Shown here in pieces: positions 8,457 to 18,210 of a stretch of DNA of 46,254 nucleotides (positions are counted from its first letter, which is position 1; each line of letters opens with the position of its first letter). Source of the stretch: Pseudomonadota bacterium (GTDB lineage: Bacteria; Pseudomonadota; Gammaproteobacteria; Steroidobacterales; Steroidobacteraceae). The stretch spans positions 1 through 46,254 of the forward strand of contig JAKBCE010000029.1 of assembly GCA_021808195.1 (NCBI GenBank), in the 5' to 3' direction. The position numbers and the translations under genes were made by a program. The notes below the pieces were generated by a model. The model was given only the letters and a program-made list of their open reading frames with translations. It did no database searches and was not told where the DNA came from.

Positions 8457-9481
8457 CAGCGAGGTCCGTGTGCACACACGACGGCGCCGCCCTCACGCAG
8501 GCAGGCGTCGATCTCGAAACCGATTGCCTGCGGGCCGGGGTTCTCGAACGCCACGATCGCATCGATGCGCCCGCCGGCCGGAAGCATCGCGGCAGGCGGA
8601 GCAGACGTCGGCAAATAGTCGCGCGGGGAGATGTCGCGCGCGGCTATGGTCCGCCCGTATCGATCCTGCAAGGTCACTCGCAACAGTGGCAGCGGCAGCG
8701 GCCAAGGGCCGCGATTGGCTATGCTGGCCCGCACCGTGATCTGGCGAGGGTTGCTGCCGCTCACCGTGGCACCCAGCTGGCGCGCCTGATACGCGCGCAC
8801 GTTCCAGCGCGGTACGATCGGGATGCCGAGCGCGCCGTAGACCGCGCGCACCGTCGGCCCCACCGACGGCACGGTGGCGAGCATGCCGCGGAAGTGATTG
8901 ACGAGCTGGCCGGCGAGCACCAGCAGCAGCACGAGACTGGCCGCGAACCAGGCGCCGGTGTGCGACTCAGTCGCGGGTTCGAGCTCGAATTCAGCGGGCG
9001 CCGCCTCGTCTGTTGTGATCGACTCCGGTTCCGGTGCCGTCTCGGCGGGACTTTCGGGCAGCGGTGAAGGCGGTTCGGCCGGGGTCAGCACGGGCTGCTC
9101 GTGAGGGGGCGCAGACTCCGTCTGTTCCTCGCCCAGTGTCAGCGCCGGTTCGCGCGGCGCTGGAGCCTCTTCCGGCCCGACCCAGACGTCCTCATCCGGT
9201 GCGCTCTCGAGGGTGTAGTGCACCGATGAGGGCTCCTCCGCCTTCCCGGTGCCGACCGGCGACGCTGAGGTGGGAGAGAGCTGTGAGGGCTCGGCCGCCG
9301 CGCTCGATGGCACGGGTGCCTCCTGTACCGGGGCCGACTCCTGCGGCGAGGTCTCGGAGAGCGAGTCCAGTGCGTTGAAGACGCTGCGGCAGCGCCCGCA
9401 GCGCACATGCCCCTGCGCGGCCCGCAGGTCTGCGGCCGTGACCACCAGCATCAATCCGCATTTCGGGCAGACGGTGAACAT
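8456..9481 (-). CDS. DUF3426 zinc-ribbon membrane protein
   Basis: 341 residues. The N-terminus has the MJ0042-type zinc ribbon with two pairs of cysteines (CPKCG near residues 5-9 and CGRC near 28-31). Then comes a long Pro/Glu/Ala-rich linker (about residues 45-165), one membrane helix (AASLVLLLVLAGQLV, about 180-194) and a C-terminal DUF3426 domain of beta type. The family role is not known; members typically sit between prmA and dusB or fis, as here. The start ATG follows the prmA stop directly and the stop overlaps dusB. The topology suggests a cytoplasmic zinc ribbon and a periplasmic C-terminal domain; this is inference. Confidence 0.85.
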   Translation of the reverse strand: MFTVCPKCGLMLVVTAADLRAAQGHVRCGRCRSVFNALDSLSETSPQESAPVQEAPVPSSAAAEPSQLSPTSASPVGTGKAEEPSSVHYTLESAPDEDVWVGPEEAPAPREPALTLGEEQTESAPPHEQPVLTPAEPPSPLPESPAETAPEPESITTDEAAPAEFELEPATESHTGAWFAASLVLLLVLAGQLVNHFRGMLATVPSVGPTVRAVYGALGIPIVPRWNVRAYQARQLGATVSGSNPRQITVRASIANRGPWPLPLPLLRVTLQDRYGRTIAARDISPRDYLPTSAPPAAMLPAGGRIDAIVAFENPGPQAIGFEIDACLREGGAVVCAHGPR

Positions 9482-10387
9482 TCAGGTCGGTGAATCAGTC
9501 GTGGAGGTCGAATTGCGCCGGCCGCTGAGGGCGACCCAATCGTCCCGCAGCGCATACGGGCGCAGCTCAAACCAGCGAGCGTACGCCACGGTGAGCTCGT
9601 GCGTGTCCGCCTCGAGCACTCCGGAGAGCAGAATCGAGCCGCCCGGCGCGACGAGCGCCGCGAAGCGAGCTGCCAGGGCGACGAGCGGTGCGCACAGGAT
9701 ATTGGCCATCAGCAGTGTCACCGGTGCGCGCAGATCATCGACCGAGGCACAGGTGCGGATCTGCGCCGCCAGACCGTTTGCCGCGGCGTTCTCGTGCGTT
9801 GCGAGCAACGCTTGCGGATCGATGTCGAAGCACTGCACGGTGCGCGCGCCGAGCCGGGCTGCCGCCAGCGCCAGGATGCCCGAGCCGCAGCCATAATCGA
9901 TGGCCTCGCCCTCAATCGGCGGATGGGCGTCGAGCCACTGCAGGCACAGTGCGGTGGTCGGATGGCTGCCGGTGCCGAAGGCGAGGCCCGGGTCGAGTCG
10001 CACCACCGCCGCGCCGGGGTCGGGGACCGATTCGTGGTGCGGACAGACCCATAGCCGCGCACCAAAGCGCATGGCGTGAAAGTCCCGCAGCCACTCGCGC
10101 TCCCAGGCCCGGTCCGCAAGACGACTCACCTCGAGCTGTGCCGGCGGCACGCCGAGCGCGGCACTCAGAGCCTGCACCGTCTCGCCGGTCGGCGCATCAG
10201 GGGCAAACAGTGCCTGCAGCCGCGTCGAGGTCCACAGCCGCAACTCCCCGGGGGCGGGCTCGAGAACCGGCTCGTCGCGGGCATCGGCAAAGGTGACGGC
10301 GCTCGCACCGCACTCGAAGCAGGCCTGCTCGGCGCTGTCCGCCGGCAGGGCGCCGAGCTCGAAGCTGATCTGCAGGAACTCGCTCAT
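9482..10387 (-). CDS. prmA: Ribosomal protein L11 methyltransferase
   Basis: 301 residues beginning MSEFLQISFEL. It methylates ribosomal protein L11 with S-adenosylmethionine. The N-terminal substrate-recognition domain is followed by a Rossmann methyltransferase domain with LDPGLAFGTGSHPTT, the SAM-binding IDYGCGSGILALAAA and a downstream LMANILCAPL motif (the N-(I/L)-L type expected for PrmA). The length is close to the enteric enzyme (293). The frame is open 10 codons further upstream, but the MSEFLQ start matches the family N-terminus. It ends immediately before the DUF3426 gene and begins 61 bases after accC. Confidence 0.95.
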   Translation of the reverse strand: MSEFLQISFELGALPADSAEQACFECGASAVTFADARDEPVLEPAPGELRLWTSTRLQALFAPDAPTGETVQALSAALGVPPAQLEVSRLADRAWEREWLRDFHAMRFGARLWVCPHHESVPDPGAAVVRLDPGLAFGTGSHPTTALCLQWLDAHPPIEGEAIDYGCGSGILALAAARLGARTVQCFDIDPQALLATHENAAANGLAAQIRTCASVDDLRAPVTLLMANILCAPLVALAARFAALVAPGGSILLSGVLEADTHELTVAYARWFELRPYALRDDWVALSGRRNSTSTTDSPT

Positions 10388-10448
10388 TGCCGGTGTGCGA
10401 GCGCGCCGACCCGTCACGAGCTGGCTTCGCGCGTGCGCGCCAGCCGAC

Positions 10449-11792
10449 TCATTTCAGGCCCAACCGCCGTTCGAGATAATGGATGTCGGTGCCGCCCTTC
10501 TGGAAGGTCGCATGATTGCAGATCTCCTGATGCAGCGGAACGTTGGTCTTGATGCCCTCGATCACCATCTCCCCGAGCGCATTGCGCATGCGCGCGATCG
10601 CTGTCTCGCGCGACTCGCCGTGCGTGATCAGCTTGGCGATCAGCGAATCGTAGTTCGGCGGTACGTTGTACCCGGAGTACACGTGGCTGTCGACCCGAAC
10701 GCCGGGGCCGCCGGGGGCGTGCCAGAGCCGGATCGGCCCGGGTGAGGGCATGAAGGTCTTGGCGTCCTCGGCGTTGATCCGGCATTCGATAGCGTGACCG
10801 CGGATCTGCACGTCGTTCTGCACGTACGGCAGGCGCTCTCCGGCGGCAATGAGCAGTTGCATCTTGACCAGATCGATCCCGGTGATCAGCTCGGTCACCG
10901 GGTGCTCGACCTGGATGCGCGTGTTCATCTCGATGAAGTAAAACTCGCCATCCTGATAGAGGAACTCGAGCGTGCCGGCGCTGCGGTAACCGACCGCCAC
11001 ACACGCCTCTACGCACCGCTCACCCATTACGCGCCGCTGCCGGGGCGTGATGCCGGGGGCCGGAGCCTCTTCGAGCACCTTCTGGTGCCGGCGCTGCATC
11101 GAGCAGTCGCGCTCGCCAAGGTGGATCACGTTGCCATGGTGATCCGCGAGCACCTGAAATTCGATGTGCCGTGGCCGCTCCAGGAATTTCTCCATGTAAA
11201 CCTGGTCGTTGCCGAAGGCGGCTTGCGCCTCGCTGCGGGTGACGCCGATCGAATTGAGCAGCGATGCGTCGCTGTGCACGACGCGCATGCCGCGTCCGCC
11301 ACCGCCCCCCGAGGCCTTGATCATCACCGGGTAGCCGATGTCGCGGGCAATGCGGAAATTCTCATCGGGGTCGTCGCCGAGCGGACCGTCCGACCCGGGA
11401 ACACACGGCACGCCGTGCGCCTTCATCACCCGGATTGCCGAGACCTTATCGCCCATGGTGCGGATGGTTTCGGCTTTGGGTCCGACGAACACGAAGCCGC
11501 TGTTCTCGACCCGTTCGGCAAAATCGGCATTCTCGGAAAGAAAGCCGTACCCCGGGTGGATCGCCACCGCATCGGTGACCTCGGCTGCGCTGATGATCGC
11601 GGGCATGTTCAGGTAGCTGGCCGCAGAGGGCGGCGGGCCGATGCATACCGACTCGTCGGCGAGCAATACGTGCTTGAGGCTGTAATCGGCCGTCGAGTGC
11701 ACCGCGACGGTCTTGATGCCGAGTTCGCGGCAGGCCCGCAGGATGCGCAGGGCAATTTCCCCGCGGTTGGCGATGAGCACCTTTTCCAGCAT
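10449..11792 (-). CDS. accC: Acetyl-CoA carboxylase, biotin carboxylase subunit
   Basis: 447 residues, family length. It carboxylates the biotin on AccB using ATP and bicarbonate, the first step of fatty-acid synthesis. Seen are the N-terminal [16 protein letters not shown], the [15 protein letters not shown] segment, the glycine-rich ATP loop [14 protein letters not shown], and [21 protein letters not shown] in the active site. It starts 12 bases after accB, forming the standard accBC operon. Confidence 0.97.
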   Translation of the reverse strand: MLEKVLIANRGEIALRILRACRELGIKTVAVHSTADYSLKHVLLADESVCIGPPPSAASYLNMPAIISAAEVTDAVAIHPGYGFLSENADFAERVENSGFVFVGPKAETIRTMGDKVSAIRVMKAHGVPCVPGSDGPLGDDPDENFRIARDIGYPVMIKASGGGGGRGMRVVHSDASLLNSIGVTRSEAQAAFGNDQVYMEKFLERPRHIEFQVLADHHGNVIHLGERDCSMQRRHQKVLEEAPAPGITPRQRRVMGERCVEACVAVGYRSAGTLEFLYQDGEFYFIEMNTRIQVEHPVTELITGIDLVKMQLLIAAGERLPYVQNDVQIRGHAIECRINAEDAKTFMPSPGPIRLWHAPGGPGVRVDSHVYSGYNVPPNYDSLIAKLITHGESRETAIARMRNALGEMVIEGIKTNVPLHQEICNHATFQKGGTDIHYLERRLGLK

Positions 11793-11804
11793 GGCGGGAC
11801 GCGC

Positions 11805-12254
11805 TTATTCGATGACGAACAGCGGCTGACCATACTCGACCGGGTCGCCGTTGCGCGCCATGATCGAGGTGACGCGGCCGGCCCGGTCTGCTTCGATCTG
11901 ATTCATCATCTTCATGGCCTCGATGATGCACAGGATCTGTCCCACTTTAATTTCATCGCCGATGTCCACGAACGGCTTGGCCCCGGGGGTTGGCGAGGCA
12001 TAGTAGGTCCCGACCATCGGCGCGGTGATCACGTGCTCGTTGGCGCGCGGCTTGGCGGCCGCCTCGAGGGCGGGCGCCGGGGCAGTGGCCTCGACCGGCA
12101 CCGCCGCGGCGATCTGTGGCATGGCATGGATCACGGCATTGCCGGTCGGCATGCGGCTGATGCGCACCGCTTCCTCACCTTCCTTGATTTCAATTTCAGC
12201 GATGCCGGATTCCTCCAGCAGCTCGATCAATTTTTTGATTTTGCGAATGTCCAT
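11805..12254 (-). CDS. accB: Acetyl-CoA carboxylase biotin carboxyl carrier protein
   Basis: 149 residues starting MDIRKIKKLIELLEESG, with a good AGGGGG ribosome site. The C-terminal biotinyl domain contains CIIEAMKMMNQIEAD; the lysine in EAMKM is the biotin attachment site. The thumb region characteristic of AccB (GTYYASPTPGAKPFV) is present. An Ala/Pro linker (about residues 50-72) joins the N-terminal helix to the biotinyl domain. It is followed 12 bases later by accC and preceded by aroQ. Confidence 0.97.
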   Translation of the reverse strand: MDIRKIKKLIELLEESGIAEIEIKEGEEAVRISRMPTGNAVIHAMPQIAAAVPVEATAPAPALEAAAKPRANEHVITAPMVGTYYASPTPGAKPFVDIGDEIKVGQILCIIEAMKMMNQIEADRAGRVTSIMARNGDPVEYGQPLFVIE

Positions 12255-12307
12255 GTGGGAAAGCCCCCTTGCGTCATCGGACGGTGTGCAACGAAATGCC
12301 CTTGGGC

Positions 12308-12763
12308 TCAGCCGCGCTGCGGCGCTCGGGCGAGGTGCTGCGCAGCGGCGCGCACGGCCAGCTCGTAGCCCAGCGCGCCGAAGCCGGCGATGACCCCGAG
12401 GGCGATGTCCGAGAAATAGGACCGGTGCCGAAACGGCTCCCGGGTGTGTGGATTGGATAGGTGGATCTCGATCAGCGGCAGCCGTACTGCGAGTATCGCA
12501 TCGCGCAGCGCGATGCTCGTGTGCGTGAAGGCTCCGGGATTGAAGATGAGGCAACTCACCTTCTCTGCACCCGCCTGATGAATACGCTCGATCAGCGCAT
12601 GTTCGGCGTTGCTCTGAAAGCACAGCAGCTCGCAGCCGGCCTCGCGTGCGCGTTCGCCGGCGCGCTGTTCGATGGTCTGCAGGGTGTCGGCCCCGTAGAT
12701 CCCTGGCTCGCGGGTTCCGAGCAGGTTGAGGTTTGGGCCGTTCAGCAGCAACAGACGGGTCAT
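12308..12763 (-). CDS. aroQ: Type II 3-dehydroquinate dehydratase
   Basis: 151 residues, family length. It dehydrates 3-dehydroquinate to 3-dehydroshikimate in the shikimate pathway. Visible are LLLLNGPNLNLLGTREP followed by IYG with the catalytic tyrosine, FQSNAEHALIERIH, IFNPGAFTHTSIALRDA with the catalytic histidine, and EIHLSNPHTREPFRHRSY. The start is ATG 12763. The aroQ-accB-accC order is common in proteobacteria. A possible promoter lies upstream at 12810-12839. Confidence 0.96.
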   Translation of the reverse strand: MTRLLLLNGPNLNLLGTREPGIYGADTLQTIEQRAGERAREAGCELLCFQSNAEHALIERIHQAGAEKVSCLIFNPGAFTHTSIALRDAILAVRLPLIEIHLSNPHTREPFRHRSYFSDIALGVIAGFGALGYELAVRAAAQHLARAPQRG

Positions 12764-12809
12764 GCAGGATGCGAGAGACGTGCGCACACGGTGGGCGCAA
12801 TTTACCCTA

Positions 12810-12839
12810 ATTCCACAAAAAATGAATGGATTTTGTCGA
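12810..12839 (-). promoter_or_regulatory. Candidate sigma-70 promoter for aroQ-accBC
   Basis: On the minus strand, TCGACA (12834-12839) and TGGAAT (12810-12815) are 18 bases apart in a conspicuously AT-rich patch of an otherwise GC-rich region. The patch falls in the 103-base gap between the TlpA-type gene and aroQ, where an internal operon promoter would be expected. Confidence 0.35.
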
Positions 12840-12866
12840 CATCGGCGGGGATCAGGCCGTAATGCG

Positions 12867-13571
12867 TCAGCCTGAGGCAGGCTGCGCGCGGCGCAGGGCC
12901 AGCTGCGCCATGCCGGCGTCGATCTGGCGCCTGGCGGCGGCCAGATCGATTTGGCCGCGGTCGAGGGCACCGATCTGCTCCAGGATCAGACGGGCCTCGG
13001 CAGGCTGCAAGCGGCCGACCTTTACCGTCACAATGCGTCCGTGCGCATCCACGAAGATTGACAACGGAAACGCCGCAACCATCCCCAGTGCACGGATGGC
13101 GCGCATTCCCGGACGTAGCCCGATGAGCAAAGGATAGCGGATTCCGGCATGCCGTGCGTAGCGCAGCACCGGAGCGCGTCCGTCCACCGCCACCCCGATC
13201 ACCTCGATGCCCTGCGGCCGCGAACGGCTGAGCTGCTCGAGCAGCGGGATTTCGGCCCGGCAGGGCGAGCACCAGGGCGCCCAGAAATTCACCAGCAGCG
13301 GTCGGCCCCGCCAATGCGAAAAATGGCGAATTTTGCCGCGCCGGTCCCGGAAGGGGACCGCAGGTAGGGAGTCGGGCAAGGGCTGGCGACCCGTCCGGCT
13401 CGGCGCCGGGACATCGCTCCGTGAGACGCCCGCGGCCGCGTGCATTGGGGCGGTCAGTATCGTGCCTCCGTGCTGTCCCTGCATGGCGCGTAGCGCGAAC
13501 CCCGCTGCGGCCGCGGCGAGGATCAGCCCGGCGGCCAGCACGCCCCGGGCGAGCGTGCGGGCGGGGCTCAT
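12867..13571 (-). CDS. TlpA-type membrane-anchored thioredoxin-like protein
   Basis: 234 residues. The N-terminal hydrophobic helix (about residues 10-27) is a signal anchor or signal peptide. The thioredoxin fold follows, with FWAPWCSPC (redox cysteines 101 and 104) and the cis-proline region VAAFPLSIFVDAHG. TlpA/ResA-type proteins reduce periplasmic disulfides, often for cytochrome c maturation. The start overlaps the end of dsbD by 4 bases, and DsbD is the expected electron donor. Which periplasmic substrate it serves is unknown; the cytochrome c gene at 2577 is one candidate by inference only. Confidence 0.88.
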   Translation of the reverse strand: MSPARTLARGVLAAGLILAAAAAGFALRAMQGQHGGTILTAPMHAAAGVSRSDVPAPSRTGRQPLPDSLPAVPFRDRRGKIRHFSHWRGRPLLVNFWAPWCSPCRAEIPLLEQLSRSRPQGIEVIGVAVDGRAPVLRYARHAGIRYPLLIGLRPGMRAIRALGMVAAFPLSIFVDAHGRIVTVKVGRLQPAEARLILEQIGALDRGQIDLAAARRQIDAGMAQLALRRAQPASG

Positions 13572-15439
13572 GCGGCGGGCTGTCCGGCCAGGGCGGCCCG
13601 CAGGCGGTGCAGGAAGGCCGTGGCATCCAGGTAACCGACCACGCGGTAACGGCGCCGCTCATGGCCGGTGCGAGTGTAAAACGCGACGGTTGGAGGGCCG
13701 TAGATGCCGAAGTATTTGAGCAGCGCTTGATCCTGTGCGTTGTTGGCCGTGACATCGGCTCGCAGCAGCACCGTGTGGGCGAGTGCGCGCCGGACGGCCG
13801 GGTCGGTGAAGGTCGTGGCCTCCATCTCCTTACAAGAGGTGCACCAGTCCGCGTAGAAGTCGAGCATGACCGTCTCGTGCTGCGCCGCGGCTCGGCGCAC
13901 GTCGCGCTGCAGGCCCGCAACCGAACGCACGGGTGTAAAGCGCAGGGTGGGGGGCGTTGCGGCGAAGGAGAGCGGGGCCAGCGGATCGGTGGCGCCCAGG
14001 GCTGCGCCGGCGAGCAGTACCAGCGCATACGTGCTGCACAGGCCGGCCGCGGACCGCAGCGCGCCGCGCGCCGTGGGCCGCTGTGTGCGCTGTGAGGCGA
14101 GTGCCCACGCCGCGGCGAGTGCCGGTACCGACCACAGAGCGAGCGTGAGGCGGGCGGGGGCCAGGCGCGCGAGCATCCATACGGCCACGGCGAGCATCAG
14201 GGCCCCAAAGAGCTGCTTGACCAGGTTCATCCAGGGTCCGACTTTGGGCAGCACTCGTCCGGCGGAGGCGCCGAGGGCGAGCAGCGGAGTGCCCATCCCG
14301 ATGCTGAGGGCGAACAGCGCTGCGCCGCCGCGCACCACTTGGCCGGATTGGCCAATGACTGCCAGCGCCCCGACCAGCGCCGGGGCGACGCAGGTCGTGA
14401 CGATGAGTGCCGAGAGGGCGCCCATGGCCGCCACGCCGCCGAGGGTGCCGGCGGTGCGCCGGTTGCTCAGGTTTGCCAGACGGCTCTGCAGCGCGGAGGG
14501 CATCTGCACGGTGAATAGCCCGAGCATGGCCAGACCCATGGCGGCGAGCAGTGCGGCGAAGGTACCGAGGATCCAGGGCTGCTGGAAGGCGGCCTGAATC
14601 TCCCCGCCCGCCGCTGCGGCGGCGATGCCGGCGAGAGTATAGGTAAAGGCCATGCCGAGCACGTAGGCGCTCGAGAGCAGCAGTGAGCGGGCCGTTCCGA
14701 GGGAGCGTCCACCGGCGATCAGCGCCGAGAGGATCGGGATCATCGGCAGGCAACATGGGGTGAAGGCGAGGGCGAGGCCGGCCAGGTAGAACGCCCCGAG
14801 CATCACCAGCAGGTTGCCCGAGCGCACCAGGCCTGCAAAGCGCGCCTGGCCAGTGTGCGCTGCGCCGTGCCCCGGCGTGAGTCCGGCGCTGCTGCCGGGC
14901 GTGGTGGCGGCCGGGCGCGCCCGCCCGGCGAGCGTGACGGTGAGCGTCTGAGTGATCGGCGGGTAGCACAGGCCCGCATCGGCGCAGCCCTGATACGTCA
15001 CCGCCAGGGCGGCGTCCCCGGGGGCTGCGGTCGTGCCCCGGATGACCGGCAGCTCACCGGTGACGGTCAAGCGGTAGATCTGCTCGCGGCCGAAATACGG
15101 ATCAATCTTGATAATGCCGGGCGGCAGCGCGAGCGTTCCGATGCGGGTGCCGGAAACGGCCCGGACATGGATGCGAGCCCGATACAGATAAAAGCCCGGG
15201 CGGATACGCCAGGTGAGGCGGATGTGGTGTGCGCCGGCGCGGGCCTTGAGGTGAAAGACCTCGCTCGGCGGCGGGAACCGTGTGCCGCCGACGGCCGCAC
15301 CACGCACCGCATTGAGCACCGCCGGGGAGAACGCCGGACTCTGTGCAGCGAGGGCCGAGCCTGCCGCGCACCCCAGCAGCGTCACGGCGGCCCAGGCGAG
15401 CCACCGGCAGCGACTCGTTCCGACGCGCAGTCTCCTCAC
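13568..15439 (-). CDS. dsbD: Thiol:disulfide interchange protein DsbD
   Basis: 623 residues. It moves electrons from cytoplasmic thioredoxin to the periplasm. All three parts are visible. The signal peptide leads into an N-terminal alpha domain with the CADAGLC pair (C152, C158). The membrane domain has a cysteine in FTPCCLPMIP and one in TTCVAPAL, the equivalents of the two transmembrane redox cysteines. The C-terminal thioredoxin domain has WCTSCKEME (C533, C536). It starts with GTG at 15439 behind a GGAGG site and overlaps cutA; its stop overlaps the TlpA-type gene. cutA-dsbD is a frequent gammaproteobacterial pair. Confidence 0.95.
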   Translation of the reverse strand: MRRLRVGTSRCRWLAWAAVTLLGCAAGSALAAQSPAFSPAVLNAVRGAAVGGTRFPPPSEVFHLKARAGAHHIRLTWRIRPGFYLYRARIHVRAVSGTRIGTLALPPGIIKIDPYFGREQIYRLTVTGELPVIRGTTAAPGDAALAVTYQGCADAGLCYPPITQTLTVTLAGRARPAATTPGSSAGLTPGHGAAHTGQARFAGLVRSGNLLVMLGAFYLAGLALAFTPCCLPMIPILSALIAGGRSLGTARSLLLSSAYVLGMAFTYTLAGIAAAAAGGEIQAAFQQPWILGTFAALLAAMGLAMLGLFTVQMPSALQSRLANLSNRRTAGTLGGVAAMGALSALIVTTCVAPALVGALAVIGQSGQVVRGGAALFALSIGMGTPLLALGASAGRVLPKVGPWMNLVKQLFGALMLAVAVWMLARLAPARLTLALWSVPALAAAWALASQRTQRPTARGALRSAAGLCSTYALVLLAGAALGATDPLAPLSFAATPPTLRFTPVRSVAGLQRDVRRAAAQHETVMLDFYADWCTSCKEMEATTFTDPAVRRALAHTVLLRADVTANNAQDQALLKYFGIYGPPTVAFYTRTGHERRRYRVVGYLDATAFLHRLRAALAGQPAA

Positions 15440-15765
15440 GAGGCCACCTCCGCGCCCAGCCAGGCTAGATAGGCGGCCGAGCCGGCCGCGATCGGCAGAG
15501 CGATGATTTCAGGCACATCGTAAGGATGCAGGGATTTGAGGCGCATTTCGAGATCCGCGAAGCGGCGACTGTGGGTTTTGATGAGCAGCAGCACCTCCGG
15601 TTCCTCCTCGATACGACCCTGCCAGCGGTACAGCGAATGCACCGCCTGATGGGTGATGCAGGCCGCCAGGCCGGATTCGAGCAATGCCCGGGCGATACGC
15701 GTGGCGGTGGTCGCGTCCGGGCAGGTCGTCAGCACCACGAGATATTCGGTCATCGCGCCACTCAT
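15436..15765 (-). CDS. cutA: CutA-type divalent-cation tolerance protein
   Basis: 109 residues, family length. It forms a small trimeric ferredoxin-like protein linked to copper/divalent metal tolerance; its exact role is unsettled. Seen are YLVVLTTCPD, AACITHQAVHSLYRWQGRIEEEPE, LLIKTHSRRF and HPYDVPEIIALPI, all family motifs. It is the first gene of the long minus-strand run and diverges from groES, with about 200 bases between them. A second in-frame ATG at 15753 is possible. Confidence 0.94.
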   Translation of the reverse strand: MSGAMTEYLVVLTTCPDATTATRIARALLESGLAACITHQAVHSLYRWQGRIEEEPEVLLLIKTHSRRFADLEMRLKSLHPYDVPEIIALPIAAGSAAYLAWLGAEVAS

Positions 15766-15864
15766 CGCACTAAATCATGAGTTTACAGCCAATGGCGCGT
15801 GCGGACCTCCGGGCTGTCCGCAGGCGCCGTGCGCCGGTCCGTAAAAAAAATGTCCGCCCCCGGG

Positions 15865-15892
15865 TTGAAAATCGGCGTCGCCTACCTATGAT
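15865..15892 (+). promoter_or_regulatory. Sigma-32-like heat-shock promoter of groESL
   Basis: TTGAAA (15865-15870) is followed after 14 bases by CCTATGAT (15885-15892), close to the heat-shock consensus of a TTGAAA -35 and a CCCCAT-T -10. It lies about 80 bases upstream of groES. The -10 directly abuts the CIRCE-like operator. Confidence 0.65.
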
Positions 15893-15918
15893 TAGCAGCC
15901 ACGCGGGTAGAGTGCTAA
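15892..15918 (+). promoter_or_regulatory. CIRCE-like operator (HrcA site), left arm degenerate
   Basis: TTAGCAGCC (15892-15900), a 9-base spacer, and GAGTGCTAA (15910-15918). The right arm and the spacing match the CIRCE consensus exactly; the left arm differs at two or three positions. HrcA binding here would repress groESL. No hrcA gene is in the window. Confidence 0.7.
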
Positions 15919-15972
15919 TAGCTCTCCCGTGGCTTTAACTTAACCCAATCGTGTTCTTAAGGAGCGTTCACC

Positions 15973-17917
<1,945 letters not shown>

Positions 17918-17932
17918 GCACCCCTCTAAAGA

Positions 17933-17963
17933 GGTATCGATTCCAGCGGATGGAATCGATACC
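17933..17963 (+). repeat. 13-bp perfect inverted repeat just after groEL
   Basis: GGTATCGATTCCA (17933-17945) and its exact complement (17951-17963) flank a 5-base loop, 15 bases after the groEL stop. No T-run follows, so it is not an ordinary terminator. It may be an mRNA 3'-end stabiliser or processing site. Confidence 0.8.
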
Positions 17964-18057
17964 ATCTCAACATCGGTTAGGGATTGTGCCCGACCCCAAA
18001 GCGGGGACAGTCCTGAAAGACGCGGATCAAGACCCCCCTATTCCGCGCAATCCTCGA

Positions 18058-18084
18058 AGCCCCGCAACTTGCGGGGCTTTTTTT
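18058..18084 (+). terminator. Rho-independent terminator of groESL
   Basis: AGCCCCGC pairs with GCGGGGCT around an AACTT loop, and seven T residues follow (18078-18084). It is a textbook intrinsic terminator about 140 bases after groEL. Confidence 0.92.
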
Positions 18085-18210
18085 ATCTCCAGCGCAACAG
18101 TGTCGCGCGCAGTCCGCGCATGCTGACAGTCGGCCGCTGTTGTCTCCATCCAACGCCATCGGCGGTGCTCATCTTGCAATTCCGGTTGGCTTCGGGCTGT
18201 ATTGCGCCCC

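Noticed and set aside
10794..12368. Plus-strand ORF of 524 codons across accC-accB
   Set aside because: Shadow of two certain genes; His/Asp/Arg-rich composition and no motif.
17918..18210. Possible tRNA gene after groEL
   Set aside because: No acceptor/T-arm pattern (no GGTTCGA-type segment with matching stems); only hairpins and a terminator.
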